From contig JALQXX010000022.1 of NCBI GenBank assembly GCA_023262965.1, forward strand, positions 1-26,447: a stretch of 26,447 bases of DNA, in the 5' to 3' direction. Below the pieces are notes generated by a model, which ran no database searches, had not been told where the DNA came from, and was given only the letters and a program-made list of their open reading frames with translations. The DNA comes from Candidatus Marinamargulisbacteria bacterium (lineage in GTDB: Bacteria; Margulisbacteria; Marinamargulisbacteria; UBA817). A program made the translations under genes and the position numbers. Positions 1 through 8,228 of the stretch are shown one piece after another. Each line of letters opens with the position of its first letter. Positions within the stretch are counted from its first letter, which is position 1.

Positions 1-1
1 A

Positions 2-760
2 TTAAATCTAATATTTAACACCGATTCATTTTCATCTATTATTAATAATTTATATTTATATGAAAAAATCATCAAGGATGATTTTAATAAAATTAGTGAC
101 GCTAAAGAAAAAATCAATGATTACCGAACCAGTCAAAAAAGACTTGAATTTAGCAAGAAAGAGGTTGATAAACTAAAAAAAAGCATATTGGATAAACGTT
201 ACACATTAAAAAGCACCCAATCGCTATACCAGAAAAACTTAGTGTCATTACGTGAAGAGCTTCAAGCATTTGAAGAACGTAACACTATTCTCCGTCAGGA
301 ATCCCGTCAATTGGGGTTAATTATTCAAGATAATACGCCTGACCACAAATATTTGGGAACGGGCAGCTATGTTCGTCCGGCTGGCGGGTATATTTCATCT
401 CGATTTGGGTTGCGACGCCATCCCATATTTAAAAGCAGACGATTGCATACCGGCATTGATTTTGCCGCACCACGTGGGTATAAAATTAAAGCAACGGATT
501 CCGGTAACGTTATTTTTTCTGGGTTTAAAGAAGGATACGGTAATGTAACCATTATTGATCATGGATCGATAAACAACAAAAGATTGTCATCGCTTTATGC
601 TCATCAGTGGAAGATTTTGGTAAAAAAAGGCCAGTTTGTTCAGAAAGGCCAACTCATTGGGTACGTTGGATCAACCGGCTATTCCACCGGACCTCACCTG
701 CATTTTGAAATTCGTGAAAACGGTAATCCGGTCAATCCCAGCCAATATCTACAACTATAA
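2..760 (+). CDS. M23/LytM murein metallopeptidase, EnvC-like (5' partial)
   Basis: Zinc peptidase or murein-hydrolase activator expected to act on peptidoglycan in the periplasm. The frame is open from base 2, so the N-terminus, with any signal peptide, lies outside the window; 252 residues are visible. The first ~110 are Lys/Glu-rich and read as coiled coil, as in EnvC-type proteins. The C-terminal ~130 residues form the LytM domain. Its HxxxD motif (HTGID, about residues 149-153) and the HLHFE motif (about 232-236) are both present, so the zinc ligands look intact. This favours an active endopeptidase over a degenerate activator such as E. coli EnvC. A TTG at 188 is in frame but lies inside the coiled coil and is not a sensible start. 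smpB follows after 58 bases. Family is sure; exact role (cell separation or wall growth) is inferred. Confidence 0.93.
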   Translation, partial: LNLIFNTDSFSSIINNLYLYEKIIKDDFNKISDAKEKINDYRTSQKRLEFSKKEVDKLKKSILDKRYTLKSTQSLYQKNLVSLREELQAFEERNTILRQESRQLGLIIQDNTPDHKYLGTGSYVRPAGGYISSRFGLRRHPIFKSRRLHTGIDFAAPRGYKIKATDSGNVIFSGFKEGYGNVTIIDHGSINNKRLSSLYAHQWKILVKKGQFVQKGQLIGYVGSTGYSTGPHLHFEIRENGNPVNPSQYLQL

Positions 761-818
761 TGACCCACGGAATACCCTATCCCCTATTGACGCATTATCC
801 CTCTCCCCTGTACGATGA

Positions 819-1256
819 ATGATTATACATAATAAAAAAGCATTTTTTAACTATACCATTACCGATCGATACGAGGCCGGCATTTGTTTGGCCGGATCGG
901 AAGTGAAATCCATTCGTAATGGTCATGCAACAATCCATGAAAGCTATGTTCGTATTCGTAATAATGAAGCGTATTTAATCAATGCCACCATTCAACCCTA
1001 TGCCTATGGTAACCGATACAATCCCCCCACTTCACGCGATCGAAAATTATTATTGAATCGTCGTGAAATTACAAAAATAACTCAATTAATTGAGCGGAAG
1101 GGGTTGGTCGCCATACCTTTAAAAATATACTTAAAAAAAAATGTATTTAAAGTTGAAGTCGGCATTGGCGTCCCTAAAAAAATGCATGATAAACGTGCTA
1201 GTATTAAAGAACGTGATGTTACACGGGCACTCAGTGGGCGCTCCAGTCGTCTGTAA
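819..1256 (+). CDS. smpB: SsrA-binding protein SmpB
   Basis: Partner of tmRNA in trans-translation: it binds the tRNA-like domain of SsrA and brings it to ribosomes stalled on truncated mRNA. The 145-residue protein matches SmpB throughout: an N-terminal KKAFFNYTI-type strand, the AGICLAGSEVKSIR block (about residues 20-33), AYLINATIQPYAYGNRYNP (about 51-69), the RKLLLNRREI block, and the basic tail with the MHDKR motif that inserts into the mRNA channel. Length is slightly below the usual 150-160. The ATG at 819 is used because the family begins only a few residues before the conserved strand. There is no strong Shine-Dalgarno; cotranscription with the upstream peptidase gene across the 58-base gap is likely. 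The tmRNA gene itself is not in this window. Confidence 0.97.
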   Translation: MIIHNKKAFFNYTITDRYEAGICLAGSEVKSIRNGHATIHESYVRIRNNEAYLINATIQPYAYGNRYNPPTSRDRKLLLNRREITKITQLIERKGLVAIPLKIYLKKNVFKVEVGIGVPKKMHDKRASIKERDVTRALSGRSSRL

Positions 1257-1271
1257 CCCCCAATTTAGGGC

Positions 1272-1964
1272 TTATAACGGCTGATATTTTTTCAACAGAT
1301 CCGCTGGAATCGGTGGTAACGTCGTACTATCCATAGGGATTTTATTGGCTGCCAATGCCATTATTAGCGTGTGTTGTGTGAGGGGAATATTATCTATAAA
1401 CTGACTATGCGATCGTTTTTGGCGGTAATCGGGCTGAATAAGGGGTTCTTTTAAATAGCGAGTTACTTTTGTTAAATCCGCATTATATAAAATCGTACCA
1501 TGAAACAAAATGGTATGCCGCAATCGCCTTTGGGCATTGCCTGAAAATTTCTTATGGTCAATCACCAAATCCGATATTCCCGCCATCTGCACGTTGGAAC
1601 AATGTGGGGCCAGTGCCTGCATCACCATGCCCAATACAAATGTGGTGGTAGTGGGAATCGCCTGTAGTGACGGCGCCATTGAAATCGGTAAAATAAAAGC
1701 GTAATTCAAACAACCCGATCCTTGCACAACCGTGCCACCCCCACTGCATCGTTTGAATATGGGCACACCATCCACGTCACATGTCGCCCGATTCACATCC
1801 ATAGCAATGGTTTTGGATAGTCCCAACACCACAAAATCAACGGGGGACTCCCATAGTCGGCAAATACCTGCCGTATACTGACCGGCTTCTACGCAGTGTA
1901 GAAGCCACTCATCCCAGGCTAAGTTATGGGCCGGGCTATGACATGAATAGCGCAAAACATGCAT
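1272..1964 (-). CDS. lplA: Lipoate-protein ligase A family protein
   Basis: Attaches lipoate (or octanoate) to lipoyl domains of 2-oxoacid dehydrogenases and the glycine cleavage H protein through a lipoyl-AMP intermediate. The 230-residue protein has the BPL/LPL fold signature: KRCSGGGTVVQGSGCLNY (about residues 71-88) is the RRxSGGG substrate loop, and DHKKFSGNAQRR (about 136-147) carries the lysine (K139) that contacts lipoyl-AMP. ILFHGTILYN follows as expected. It lacks most of the C-terminal accessory domain of E. coli LplA (~337 residues), so a short ligase or an octanoyl/lipoyl transferase of the LipM/LipL type is also possible. The ATG lies 3 bases past the RND pump stop, so it is the last gene of the leuA-tolC-RND run. 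No lipoylated enzyme is encoded here. Confidence 0.88.
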   Translation of the reverse strand: MHVLRYSCHSPAHNLAWDEWLLHCVEAGQYTAGICRLWESPVDFVVLGLSKTIAMDVNRATCDVDGVPIFKRCSGGGTVVQGSGCLNYAFILPISMAPSLQAIPTTTTFVLGMVMQALAPHCSNVQMAGISDLVIDHKKFSGNAQRRLRHTILFHGTILYNADLTKVTRYLKEPLIQPDYRQKRSHSQFIDNIPLTQHTLIMALAANKIPMDSTTLPPIPADLLKKYQPL

Positions 1965-1967
1965 GCG

Positions 1968-4900
1968 CTACTTTGGCCATAATTGTTTTATTGCAGTCTT
2001 AATATCAAACTGAATCAGATACAATGCCGGCAACAAAAACAAGATCAGCGGGGTTGAAAAAATAAGGCCATACCCAATCGCCAATGCCATCGGCGCGATA
2101 AATGGATCCGATCCTCCCAAACCATATGCCAAGGGCAACAGCCCTGATATGGTGGTTACGGATGTAATCATAATCGGGCGAAAGCGGTCGCCTGCACCCA
2201 GTACCACTTGATTAAACCGATCTACGGGAGACAGTGCTGATTCCGTCAGTGTATTTAAATGATTTACCAAAACAAGGGAATCATTCACAATAACACCCGT
2301 AAGTCCAATAACCCCCACCATCGAAATAAATCCCAAATCCTGACCATGCAAAGCAAACGCGATAATCACGCCCATTAATCCAAAGGGGATGGTTAGCATC
2401 ACAATCAGTGGCTGGGATAGTGAGTTGAATAACAAAACAAGCAAAGCAAAAATACCAAATAAAGCCAAATAAAACGATCGAACTAAATCCGCCACCGAAT
2501 CATTGGTTTCTTTGGATTCGCCACCAAAATCAAACCCCACATCGGGGTAGTTTTGGGTATTAAATACCTTGGTTAATTCCTTGGTCAACGCGGTTGATGT
2601 AATCTGATCTCGATCCAAGTCCCCCATTACCGTCACGGACCGTTTACCGTTGTAGTGATAAAAATTGGGAGCGCCGGGCGCTTGAATTAACCATCCAACA
2701 TCGGATAACCGAATTAATCGGCCCGTTTGATTGGGAATTAATAAATTATTCAAAACCGAAAAATCATTTTTCTGATCATTGGAAAACGACACGGTAATGT
2801 CCACATCTTCATCTTCGAACCGAAACGAACTCGCCAAAATTTCCGAAAACGCGGTGCGGATAACCTGATGAATCGTTACCACAGATACCCCAATTTGCGA
2901 TAGTTTTTTGTCATCCAATATCACCCTTAATTCATTTTTTTGCACCCGGTCATCACGCTCGATTGATTCAACCCCCCGAATGCCTTCAAGATACCGAACC
3001 ACCTCTCCAGCAACCCCATTCCGACGATCATCATTATTCGAAATAATTCGGACATTCACCGGACGCCCCACCGGAGGACCGCCCGCCTCAACTTGATAAT
3101 TAATCGTTTGAAAACCAGGCGTATCTTTGGTTTCCTCTTTTATTTCTTCCATAATTTCACGCGCTGTGCGATTTCGAATGGACACGGGTTGCAGATCCAC
3201 CACAATAATGGCTAAATTTTCTTGCTCAGTCATTAAAAAAGCGTCTTGCGTCATCCCCACACGTGTTGTAAACGATAATAATTCGGTTTTTGGCAAACGC
3301 GCCAATGCGTCCTCAATCGGCACAACCCGCTCGGACAAATCATTAATCGTAATTCCCGGCTCCGCTTCAAGACGTATCATAAACTGAATCGCACTTGCAT
3401 CGGGAAACAACACAAAATGCATAAACGCCTTTGCATATAGCACGGTACCTATAAATACACAAATAAACCCAGCCAAAACAACATAGCGCCAACGCAAAAG
3501 AACACTCACTACCTGTTCGTATTTGCTTCTCAACGTTTTAATCAACTGATGACGTCGTGCCAGTTTATGCGGTTTATGCGATTGATGCGCAATATGGGCC
3601 GGCAAGGCAATACCCACTTCCAATAAAGATACCAATAACGCACAGGTAATAACCAAAGGAATTTCAAAAATAAATTTCCCCATCACCCCACTCATAAAAA
3701 ACATCGGTGAAAACGCAATAATTGTGGTCAGTATTGTCACCAAAACGGGCTTAAATACATCGTAAATACCCTTAACGGCCGCCTCTGCGGGGGGGAGTCC
3801 CTTTTCTTTTTGCTTCGCAATGTTTTCGGCCACAATAATGCCGTCATCCACCACAATCCCAATAATTAAAATAATCGCCAACAAGGATACCACATTGACC
3901 GTCATCCCCAGTATCGGCATCAACGCAAACACCCCCATGACGGATACAGGGATACCCAACGACACCCAAAAAGCCGTTTTAAGATCCAGAAAAAACCATA
4001 ATGTTAAAATGACCAGTCCCAATCCAATAATCCCGTTATTCATCATCACTCGAAGACGGTTTTTGAGTATCTTGGACGAATCATTCGCAATTGAAATGGT
4101 TAAATCGGCATATTTCTCACTATACTTATCCACAACTGCGTACAATTCATTGGTTAATGTCACCACGTCAGAGGCACTGGATTTGGTTACAATAAATGAA
4201 ATGCCTTGAACCCCCCCAATTTTAGAATGCACCCGAGGCTCTTCATAATCCAGCGTCACCACCGCCACATCGCCCACGCGCACGGATTGTCCCGAGAAAT
4301 TCGATCGGATAATGGCATCCGATACCCGTTCCACCGTATTCAATCGATTATCGTTAACTAAAGTAAGCTTTCGATCATTTCGCACCAAATCCCCCATCGA
4401 TGCCCGCCGGTTTTTTTGCGTGATGGTGCTCACAACATCCGCAACCGATAATTGAAACTGCTGCAACCGCTGCGGATCGGGTGCCACCAACATTTCTTTG
4501 GATAAATATCCGTATCCCTGCACCGTGTTTACCCCATCAATATCCTCAACATCCTCTTTGAATGATTTGGCAATGGTTCTGAGCTCGTTGTAGCTCAAAT
4601 TGGGTGCCGAAAATCCAATTTCTAATACCGGAAATGTGGATGACTTGATCTCTGTAACCGTTGGTTTTTTATCAAGATCTGCAGGAAAATCCACAACATC
4701 ATCCACCGCTTGACGCACATCATCTTTAACAGCCTTGGGATCCGACTCATTCGGATCAATTTTAATACTAATTACCGATATATTCTGCATTGATATCGAA
4801 TTGTATTGGTCCAGCCCATTTACAGTTTTGAGTTTATCTTCGATTTTGTTGGTTATTTTCAGCTCAATATCCTCCGATGAGGCCGGATACCGGGTGTAAA

Positions 4901-5042
4901 TAACCATTTCATCCAAATCAACGACCGGAAACGTATCCCGATTAATACCCGGCAACGCCATCAATCCCATGACAATCGCCGCAACAGTTACAGTACTGGC
5001 AAACAAATGCCGATTAACAAAAAATTCAAAAAATGATTTCAT
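1968..5042 (-). CDS. RND-family efflux transporter permease (AcrB/HAE1-like)
   Basis: Proton-driven inner-membrane pump that normally exports drugs, dyes or lipophilic compounds through an outer-membrane channel. It has 1024 residues, as expected for AcrB-type pumps. Visible: one N-terminal membrane helix ending in the conserved LPGINRDTFPVVDLD entry to the porter domain; six helices around residues 330-530, including GIVVDDGIIVAEN (about 394-406) with the two proton-relay aspartates; a second helix around 525-545; a second periplasmic domain; and a closing six-helix bundle with GVIVNDSLVLVNHL (about 914-927). Start: the ATG overlaps the TolC-like stop in an ATGA, with a GAGG 7 bases upstream. 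Substrate cannot be told. No membrane-fusion (adaptor) gene lies in this operon. Confidence 0.95.
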   Translation of the reverse strand: MKSFFEFFVNRHLFASTVTVAAIVMGLMALPGINRDTFPVVDLDEMVIYTRYPASSEDIELKITNKIEDKLKTVNGLDQYNSISMQNISVISIKIDPNESDPKAVKDDVRQAVDDVVDFPADLDKKPTVTEIKSSTFPVLEIGFSAPNLSYNELRTIAKSFKEDVEDIDGVNTVQGYGYLSKEMLVAPDPQRLQQFQLSVADVVSTITQKNRRASMGDLVRNDRKLTLVNDNRLNTVERVSDAIIRSNFSGQSVRVGDVAVVTLDYEEPRVHSKIGGVQGISFIVTKSSASDVVTLTNELYAVVDKYSEKYADLTISIANDSSKILKNRLRVMMNNGIIGLGLVILTLWFFLDLKTAFWVSLGIPVSVMGVFALMPILGMTVNVVSLLAIILIIGIVVDDGIIVAENIAKQKEKGLPPAEAAVKGIYDVFKPVLVTILTTIIAFSPMFFMSGVMGKFIFEIPLVITCALLVSLLEVGIALPAHIAHQSHKPHKLARRHQLIKTLRSKYEQVVSVLLRWRYVVLAGFICVFIGTVLYAKAFMHFVLFPDASAIQFMIRLEAEPGITINDLSERVVPIEDALARLPKTELLSFTTRVGMTQDAFLMTEQENLAIIVVDLQPVSIRNRTAREIMEEIKEETKDTPGFQTINYQVEAGGPPVGRPVNVRIISNNDDRRNGVAGEVVRYLEGIRGVESIERDDRVQKNELRVILDDKKLSQIGVSVVTIHQVIRTAFSEILASSFRFEDEDVDITVSFSNDQKNDFSVLNNLLIPNQTGRLIRLSDVGWLIQAPGAPNFYHYNGKRSVTVMGDLDRDQITSTALTKELTKVFNTQNYPDVGFDFGGESKETNDSVADLVRSFYLALFGIFALLVLLFNSLSQPLIVMLTIPFGLMGVIIAFALHGQDLGFISMVGVIGLTGVIVNDSLVLVNHLNTLTESALSPVDRFNQVVLGAGDRFRPIMITSVTTISGLLPLAYGLGGSDPFIAPMALAIGYGLIFSTPLILFLLPALYLIQFDIKTAIKQLWPK

Positions 5043-6475
5043 AAAGACACCTCGTATGTTGTTGTTAACTGATCAATAAGCGATAAATACATCAACACAT
5101 ATTTATGATACTGTGCCGATGATTGGGCATAATTAATTTTAGATGCCAGCACGTTATCTTGTGCTTGAATGAGCATTTCAATGGGGCTACGTCCCTGACG
5201 ATACAAGCCATTTTCTTCAGTGGCTTTTTTTTGAGATAACGTCACTTGATCGAGGGTTGTTTCCAACAAGGCTTCATACTCCATAACCAGTGTATGCAGT
5301 GCCACCATGTGTGATTTCAGCTCCTGAGTCAGCTGATACGACTGATTTTCAAATTGCGTAACATCCATTTCGGCCTTTTTAACCGCGGCAATGGCAGCCG
5401 TATCGGCTAATGGGCGTGAATACGATACCCCCACGGTGGTGTCATAGTTGGGAAAGGTCCAGGCTGATCGCGTTGGCTTTCCCATCTTTCGTGTATAGGC
5501 GGCAACCACATTCAGTTCCCCGTTTCGCTTGGAACGACTTAAGGCTAATTGACCATCCAACCGATCTTTATCGAGCGCCAGAATTTCATAACGTCGTAAT
5601 GTGGATACCGGAATATAATCCGGCGACTTAACATAGACCGTTTTGTACAAATCAAAGGTGGGGACCACATGACGTAGGCTGGGCTTGTTTAAACGGGTCG
5701 CCATTTTTATCTGCTCTGATTTGAGTAACGCCAGCTGATTTTTCCATTGCTGAAGCGCATTCTGCATGGCGTATTCCGCACGAAGCACGTCAATTTGTTC
5801 GGATACATTCACGCGTGCACGATCCTTGGTCAACGAAACAGACTCTTTCGCCAATTGGTAGCGTGAGTAGGCCATTTCGGACAGCTCATAGGCCAAGGTC
5901 CAGTCAACAAAACCGGTCAACTCTGTTGCTAAAAAATCTTCGAATTGCTCCTGCGATGCAACGGTTTTTTGAGCCACATTTTGGGATGCCGTACGCAACG
6001 AGTACCGATAATGCTCTCCCAAAAATCCGTATAACAATGGCTGAACATATTGAATGCCCACCGTATGCTGATAAAACAACGGCTGATTATACAACGTACC
6101 CGTCTCCGGATCCTTTAAAGCCGATTGACGTATGGACTGATGACCCGTTGTGAATGACAATGTCCCTCCGGTTGTAATAAAGGGTCGACGCAGCGACAAA
6201 TCCGCAGACAGTACCTCTTGAAATTTCGGTGAAAAAAACGAGTTTTGGTAAGGCTGAACATAATTATTGGCCACATTCGCCGCAATTGACCAGTCATTGA
6301 TGGCCGCTGCTTGATCATAGACCCGTTCGGCCATGGTGATTTGCAGATTCAAATTGTCGTCTTGACGATCGACATGCAATAAATCATCAATAAATGCCTT
6401 AACGGGGTAATTGGTAGCGGCATATCCCATGTGAATCATCACTAGCACAATTGCCATCATTTTCATTACATTCAT
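5039..6475 (-). CDS. TolC-like outer-membrane efflux protein
   Basis: Outer-membrane channel-tunnel protein expected to form the exit duct for the RND pump encoded immediately downstream. The 478-residue protein begins with a signal peptide (hydrophobic MKMMAIVLVMIHMGYA, probable cleavage after GYA). The rest is rich in long amphipathic heptad-like helices with Gln/Ala/Leu, in two similar halves, as in the OEP family. Short Tyr/Phe-rich stretches (VGIQYVQPLLYGFLG and VGVSYSRPLADTAA) look like the beta-barrel strands of each half. The start at 6475 is favoured by a perfect AGGAGG 9 bases upstream, inside the end of leuA; only one base separates the leuA stop from this ATG. It overlaps the RND gene by 4 bases. 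Sequence similarity in this family is low, so the call rests on architecture and context. Confidence 0.9.
   Translation of the reverse strand: MNVMKMMAIVLVMIHMGYAATNYPVKAFIDDLLHVDRQDDNLNLQITMAERVYDQAAAINDWSIAANVANNYVQPYQNSFFSPKFQEVLSADLSLRRPFITTGGTLSFTTGHQSIRQSALKDPETGTLYNQPLFYQHTVGIQYVQPLLYGFLGEHYRYSLRTASQNVAQKTVASQEQFEDFLATELTGFVDWTLAYELSEMAYSRYQLAKESVSLTKDRARVNVSEQIDVLRAEYAMQNALQQWKNQLALLKSEQIKMATRLNKPSLRHVVPTFDLYKTVYVKSPDYIPVSTLRRYEILALDKDRLDGQLALSRSKRNGELNVVAAYTRKMGKPTRSAWTFPNYDTTVGVSYSRPLADTAAIAAVKKAEMDVTQFENQSYQLTQELKSHMVALHTLVMEYEALLETTLDQVTLSQKKATEENGLYRQGRSPIEMLIQAQDNVLASKINYAQSSAQYHKYVLMYLSLIDQLTTTYEVSL
5050..5053 (-). promoter_or_regulatory. Shine-Dalgarno of the RND gene
   Basis: GAGG on the minus strand, 7 bases before the ATG at 5042 and inside the 3' end of the TolC-like gene. 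Confidence 0.7.
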
Positions 6476-6476
6476 T

Positions 6477-8129
6477 TTAACAAACCTCCTGAGTTAATTT
6501 TCGATTAATAGATGATAACAGTGCCCGAATCGAGGCGACTGTAATATTGGAATCAATCCCAACCCCGTGAAAGGTATCGTCCCCAAAGTTAACGGTTAGG
6601 TAACAAATGGCATTGGAATCGGATCCCTGGGACAATGAATGTTCCGCGTACGATTCAATTGTCATGGTAGAAAACCGACTAGCAAGGGCTTTTTTAGAAG
6701 CGTCAATTGGCCCGTTTCCACAAGCTGTAAATTGCTCCAACACCCCATTTACGTAAATCTGTAGTTGACTGGTAACCTCCCCCGATGCGTCCAATGTTGT
6801 CTGTACGGTATCCAATCTATAGATATCGGTCCGATTCACAAACTCCTTGGTAAAAATGGCCCAAATTTCGCTTGGCTGTATTTCGGTTGATAACGCCTCG
6901 GTACGCGATTGAATGAATCGTGCCACGGTCGGCTGCATGCGCTTGGGAATAATGCAATGAAACGAATGCTCTAAAACATACGCAACACCCCCCTTACCGG
7001 ATTGACTATTAATACGAATAATGGCCTCATACGCGCGTCCAATATCCGCCGGATCAATGGCTAAATACGGCACGTCCCATAGCGAACCATTGGTATACCC
7101 ATGCATGCCTTTATTAATTGCGTCTTGATGAGACCCTGAAAAGGCCGTAAACACCAACTCCCCTGCATAGGGGTGCCGTTCATGTACCGTCATACCAGTA
7201 CACTGGGTGTAGGTCGCCACCATGTCGGGAACATCCATCACATGTAATTTTGGATCAATGCCCTGCATGTATAGGTTTAGGGCCACGGTAACAATATCCA
7301 CATTACCCGTTCGCTCCCCATTCCCAAACAAGGTGCCCTCAACACGATCAGCGCCCGCCAATAAGGCCAATTCGGTTGCCGCAACTGAGGTGCCTCGATC
7401 GTTATGGGTGTGAACACTCACACAAATCTGATCGCGATTTTTAAGATGATGGCAGGCGTACTCAATCATATCGGCATATACATTTGGGGTGAATAATTCA
7501 ACGGTTGCAGGAAGATTAATAATCAGAGGGCCATTCCACGACTCCGCAACCCGATTGCAAATATCAATCGCAAAATCAATTTCAGTGCCCGTAAAGCTTT
7601 CTGGCGAATATTCCAAGGTAATGTGACCATGTTGAGACGTAATCCCCCGCTTAATTGCCGCAACCCCATTCAAAGCAACATCAATAATATCGGATTGAGT
7701 CGCATTAAACACATATTTTCGCTGAGCCGTTGACGTTGAATTATACAAATGCACAATCACCGCTGACGCCCCTTCAATAGCCGTCATGGTTTTTTCAATA
7801 ATTGACTCACGGGCTTGGGTTAATACCTGAATGGTTACATCCGATGGAATTAAATCATTATCAATGATATGCCGAACAAAATCGTATTCCACCGACGATG
7901 CCGCTGGAAACCCTACTTCGATGTGCTTGAACCCCATTCCTACTAGATAATTAAAAAGCGTGATTTTTTGACTAAGTGTCATGGGATTTACCAACGCTTG
8001 ATTGCCATCCCGCAAATCCACACTACACCATATTGGCGCTTGGGTTAGTCGCTTATTGGGCCATGATCGCTCTTTAAAATCAATCGGATGAACCGGAACA
8101 TATTTGGCTACCTTTGGCTGATCTTGCAT
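6477..8129 (-). CDS. leuA: 2-isopropylmalate synthase, yeast-like (type 2) form
   Basis: First committed step of leucine synthesis: acetyl-CoA plus 2-ketoisovalerate gives 2-isopropylmalate. The 550 residues match the long LeuA subfamily found in fungi, actinobacteria and some Gram-negatives. CSVDLRDGNQA (about residues 35-45) holds the metal-binding aspartate and catalytic Arg-Asp; HTHNDRG (240-246) gives the metal-binding histidines; ADRVEGTLFGNGERTGN and the SQSGKGGVAYVLE motif (about 350) follow. The last ~120 residues form the allosteric LeuA dimer domain, so leucine feedback inhibition is likely. No other leu genes are in the window; instead the next genes are an efflux channel and pump, separated by one base. 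A TGATACAGT element lies 6 bases before the ATG and could start a leaderless message. Confidence 0.96.
   Translation of the reverse strand: MQDQPKVAKYVPVHPIDFKERSWPNKRLTQAPIWCSVDLRDGNQALVNPMTLSQKITLFNYLVGMGFKHIEVGFPAASSVEYDFVRHIIDNDLIPSDVTIQVLTQARESIIEKTMTAIEGASAVIVHLYNSTSTAQRKYVFNATQSDIIDVALNGVAAIKRGITSQHGHITLEYSPESFTGTEIDFAIDICNRVAESWNGPLIINLPATVELFTPNVYADMIEYACHHLKNRDQICVSVHTHNDRGTSVAATELALLAGADRVEGTLFGNGERTGNVDIVTVALNLYMQGIDPKLHVMDVPDMVATYTQCTGMTVHERHPYAGELVFTAFSGSHQDAINKGMHGYTNGSLWDVPYLAIDPADIGRAYEAIIRINSQSGKGGVAYVLEHSFHCIIPKRMQPTVARFIQSRTEALSTEIQPSEIWAIFTKEFVNRTDIYRLDTVQTTLDASGEVTSQLQIYVNGVLEQFTACGNGPIDASKKALASRFSTMTIESYAEHSLSQGSDSNAICYLTVNFGDDTFHGVGIDSNITVASIRALLSSINRKLTQEVC
6485..6490 (-). 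promoter_or_regulatory. Shine-Dalgarno of the TolC-like gene
   Basis: AGGAGG on the minus strand, 9 bases before the ATG at 6475 and inside the last codons of leuA. It is the strongest ribosome-binding site in the window and settles the start. Confidence 0.85.
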
Positions 8130-8135
8130 AATCTA

Positions 8136-8144
8136 ACTGTATCA
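8136..8144 (-). promoter_or_regulatory. Candidate extended -10 for leuA
   Basis: TGATACAGT on the minus strand ends 6 bases before the leuA ATG at 8129, inside the 99-base gap after glutamate dehydrogenase. The hexamer is 4 of 6 with a TGn extension. No attenuator, leader peptide or T-box is visible in the gap. Confidence 0.4.
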
Positions 8145-8228
8145 AAAATAACGAGCGTCGGAAAGTAAAACGCCTATTTAATCGCAAACATAATTTGGAA
8201 AACGCATTAAGGCACACGATGGTGGGGA

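Noticed and set aside
188-190. TTG start for the M23 peptidase gene
   Set aside because: The frame continues upstream to the window edge with coiled-coil sequence typical of EnvC-like proteins, so the gene is simply cut off.
1257-1271. Small CCC/GGG hairpin between smpB and lplA as a terminator
   Set aside because: Only three paired bases around a six- or seven-base loop and no T-run on either strand.
3820-4209. Plus-strand open frame of 129 codons
   Set aside because: Antisense shadow of the membrane segments of the RND pump; no family resemblance and no ribosome-binding site.
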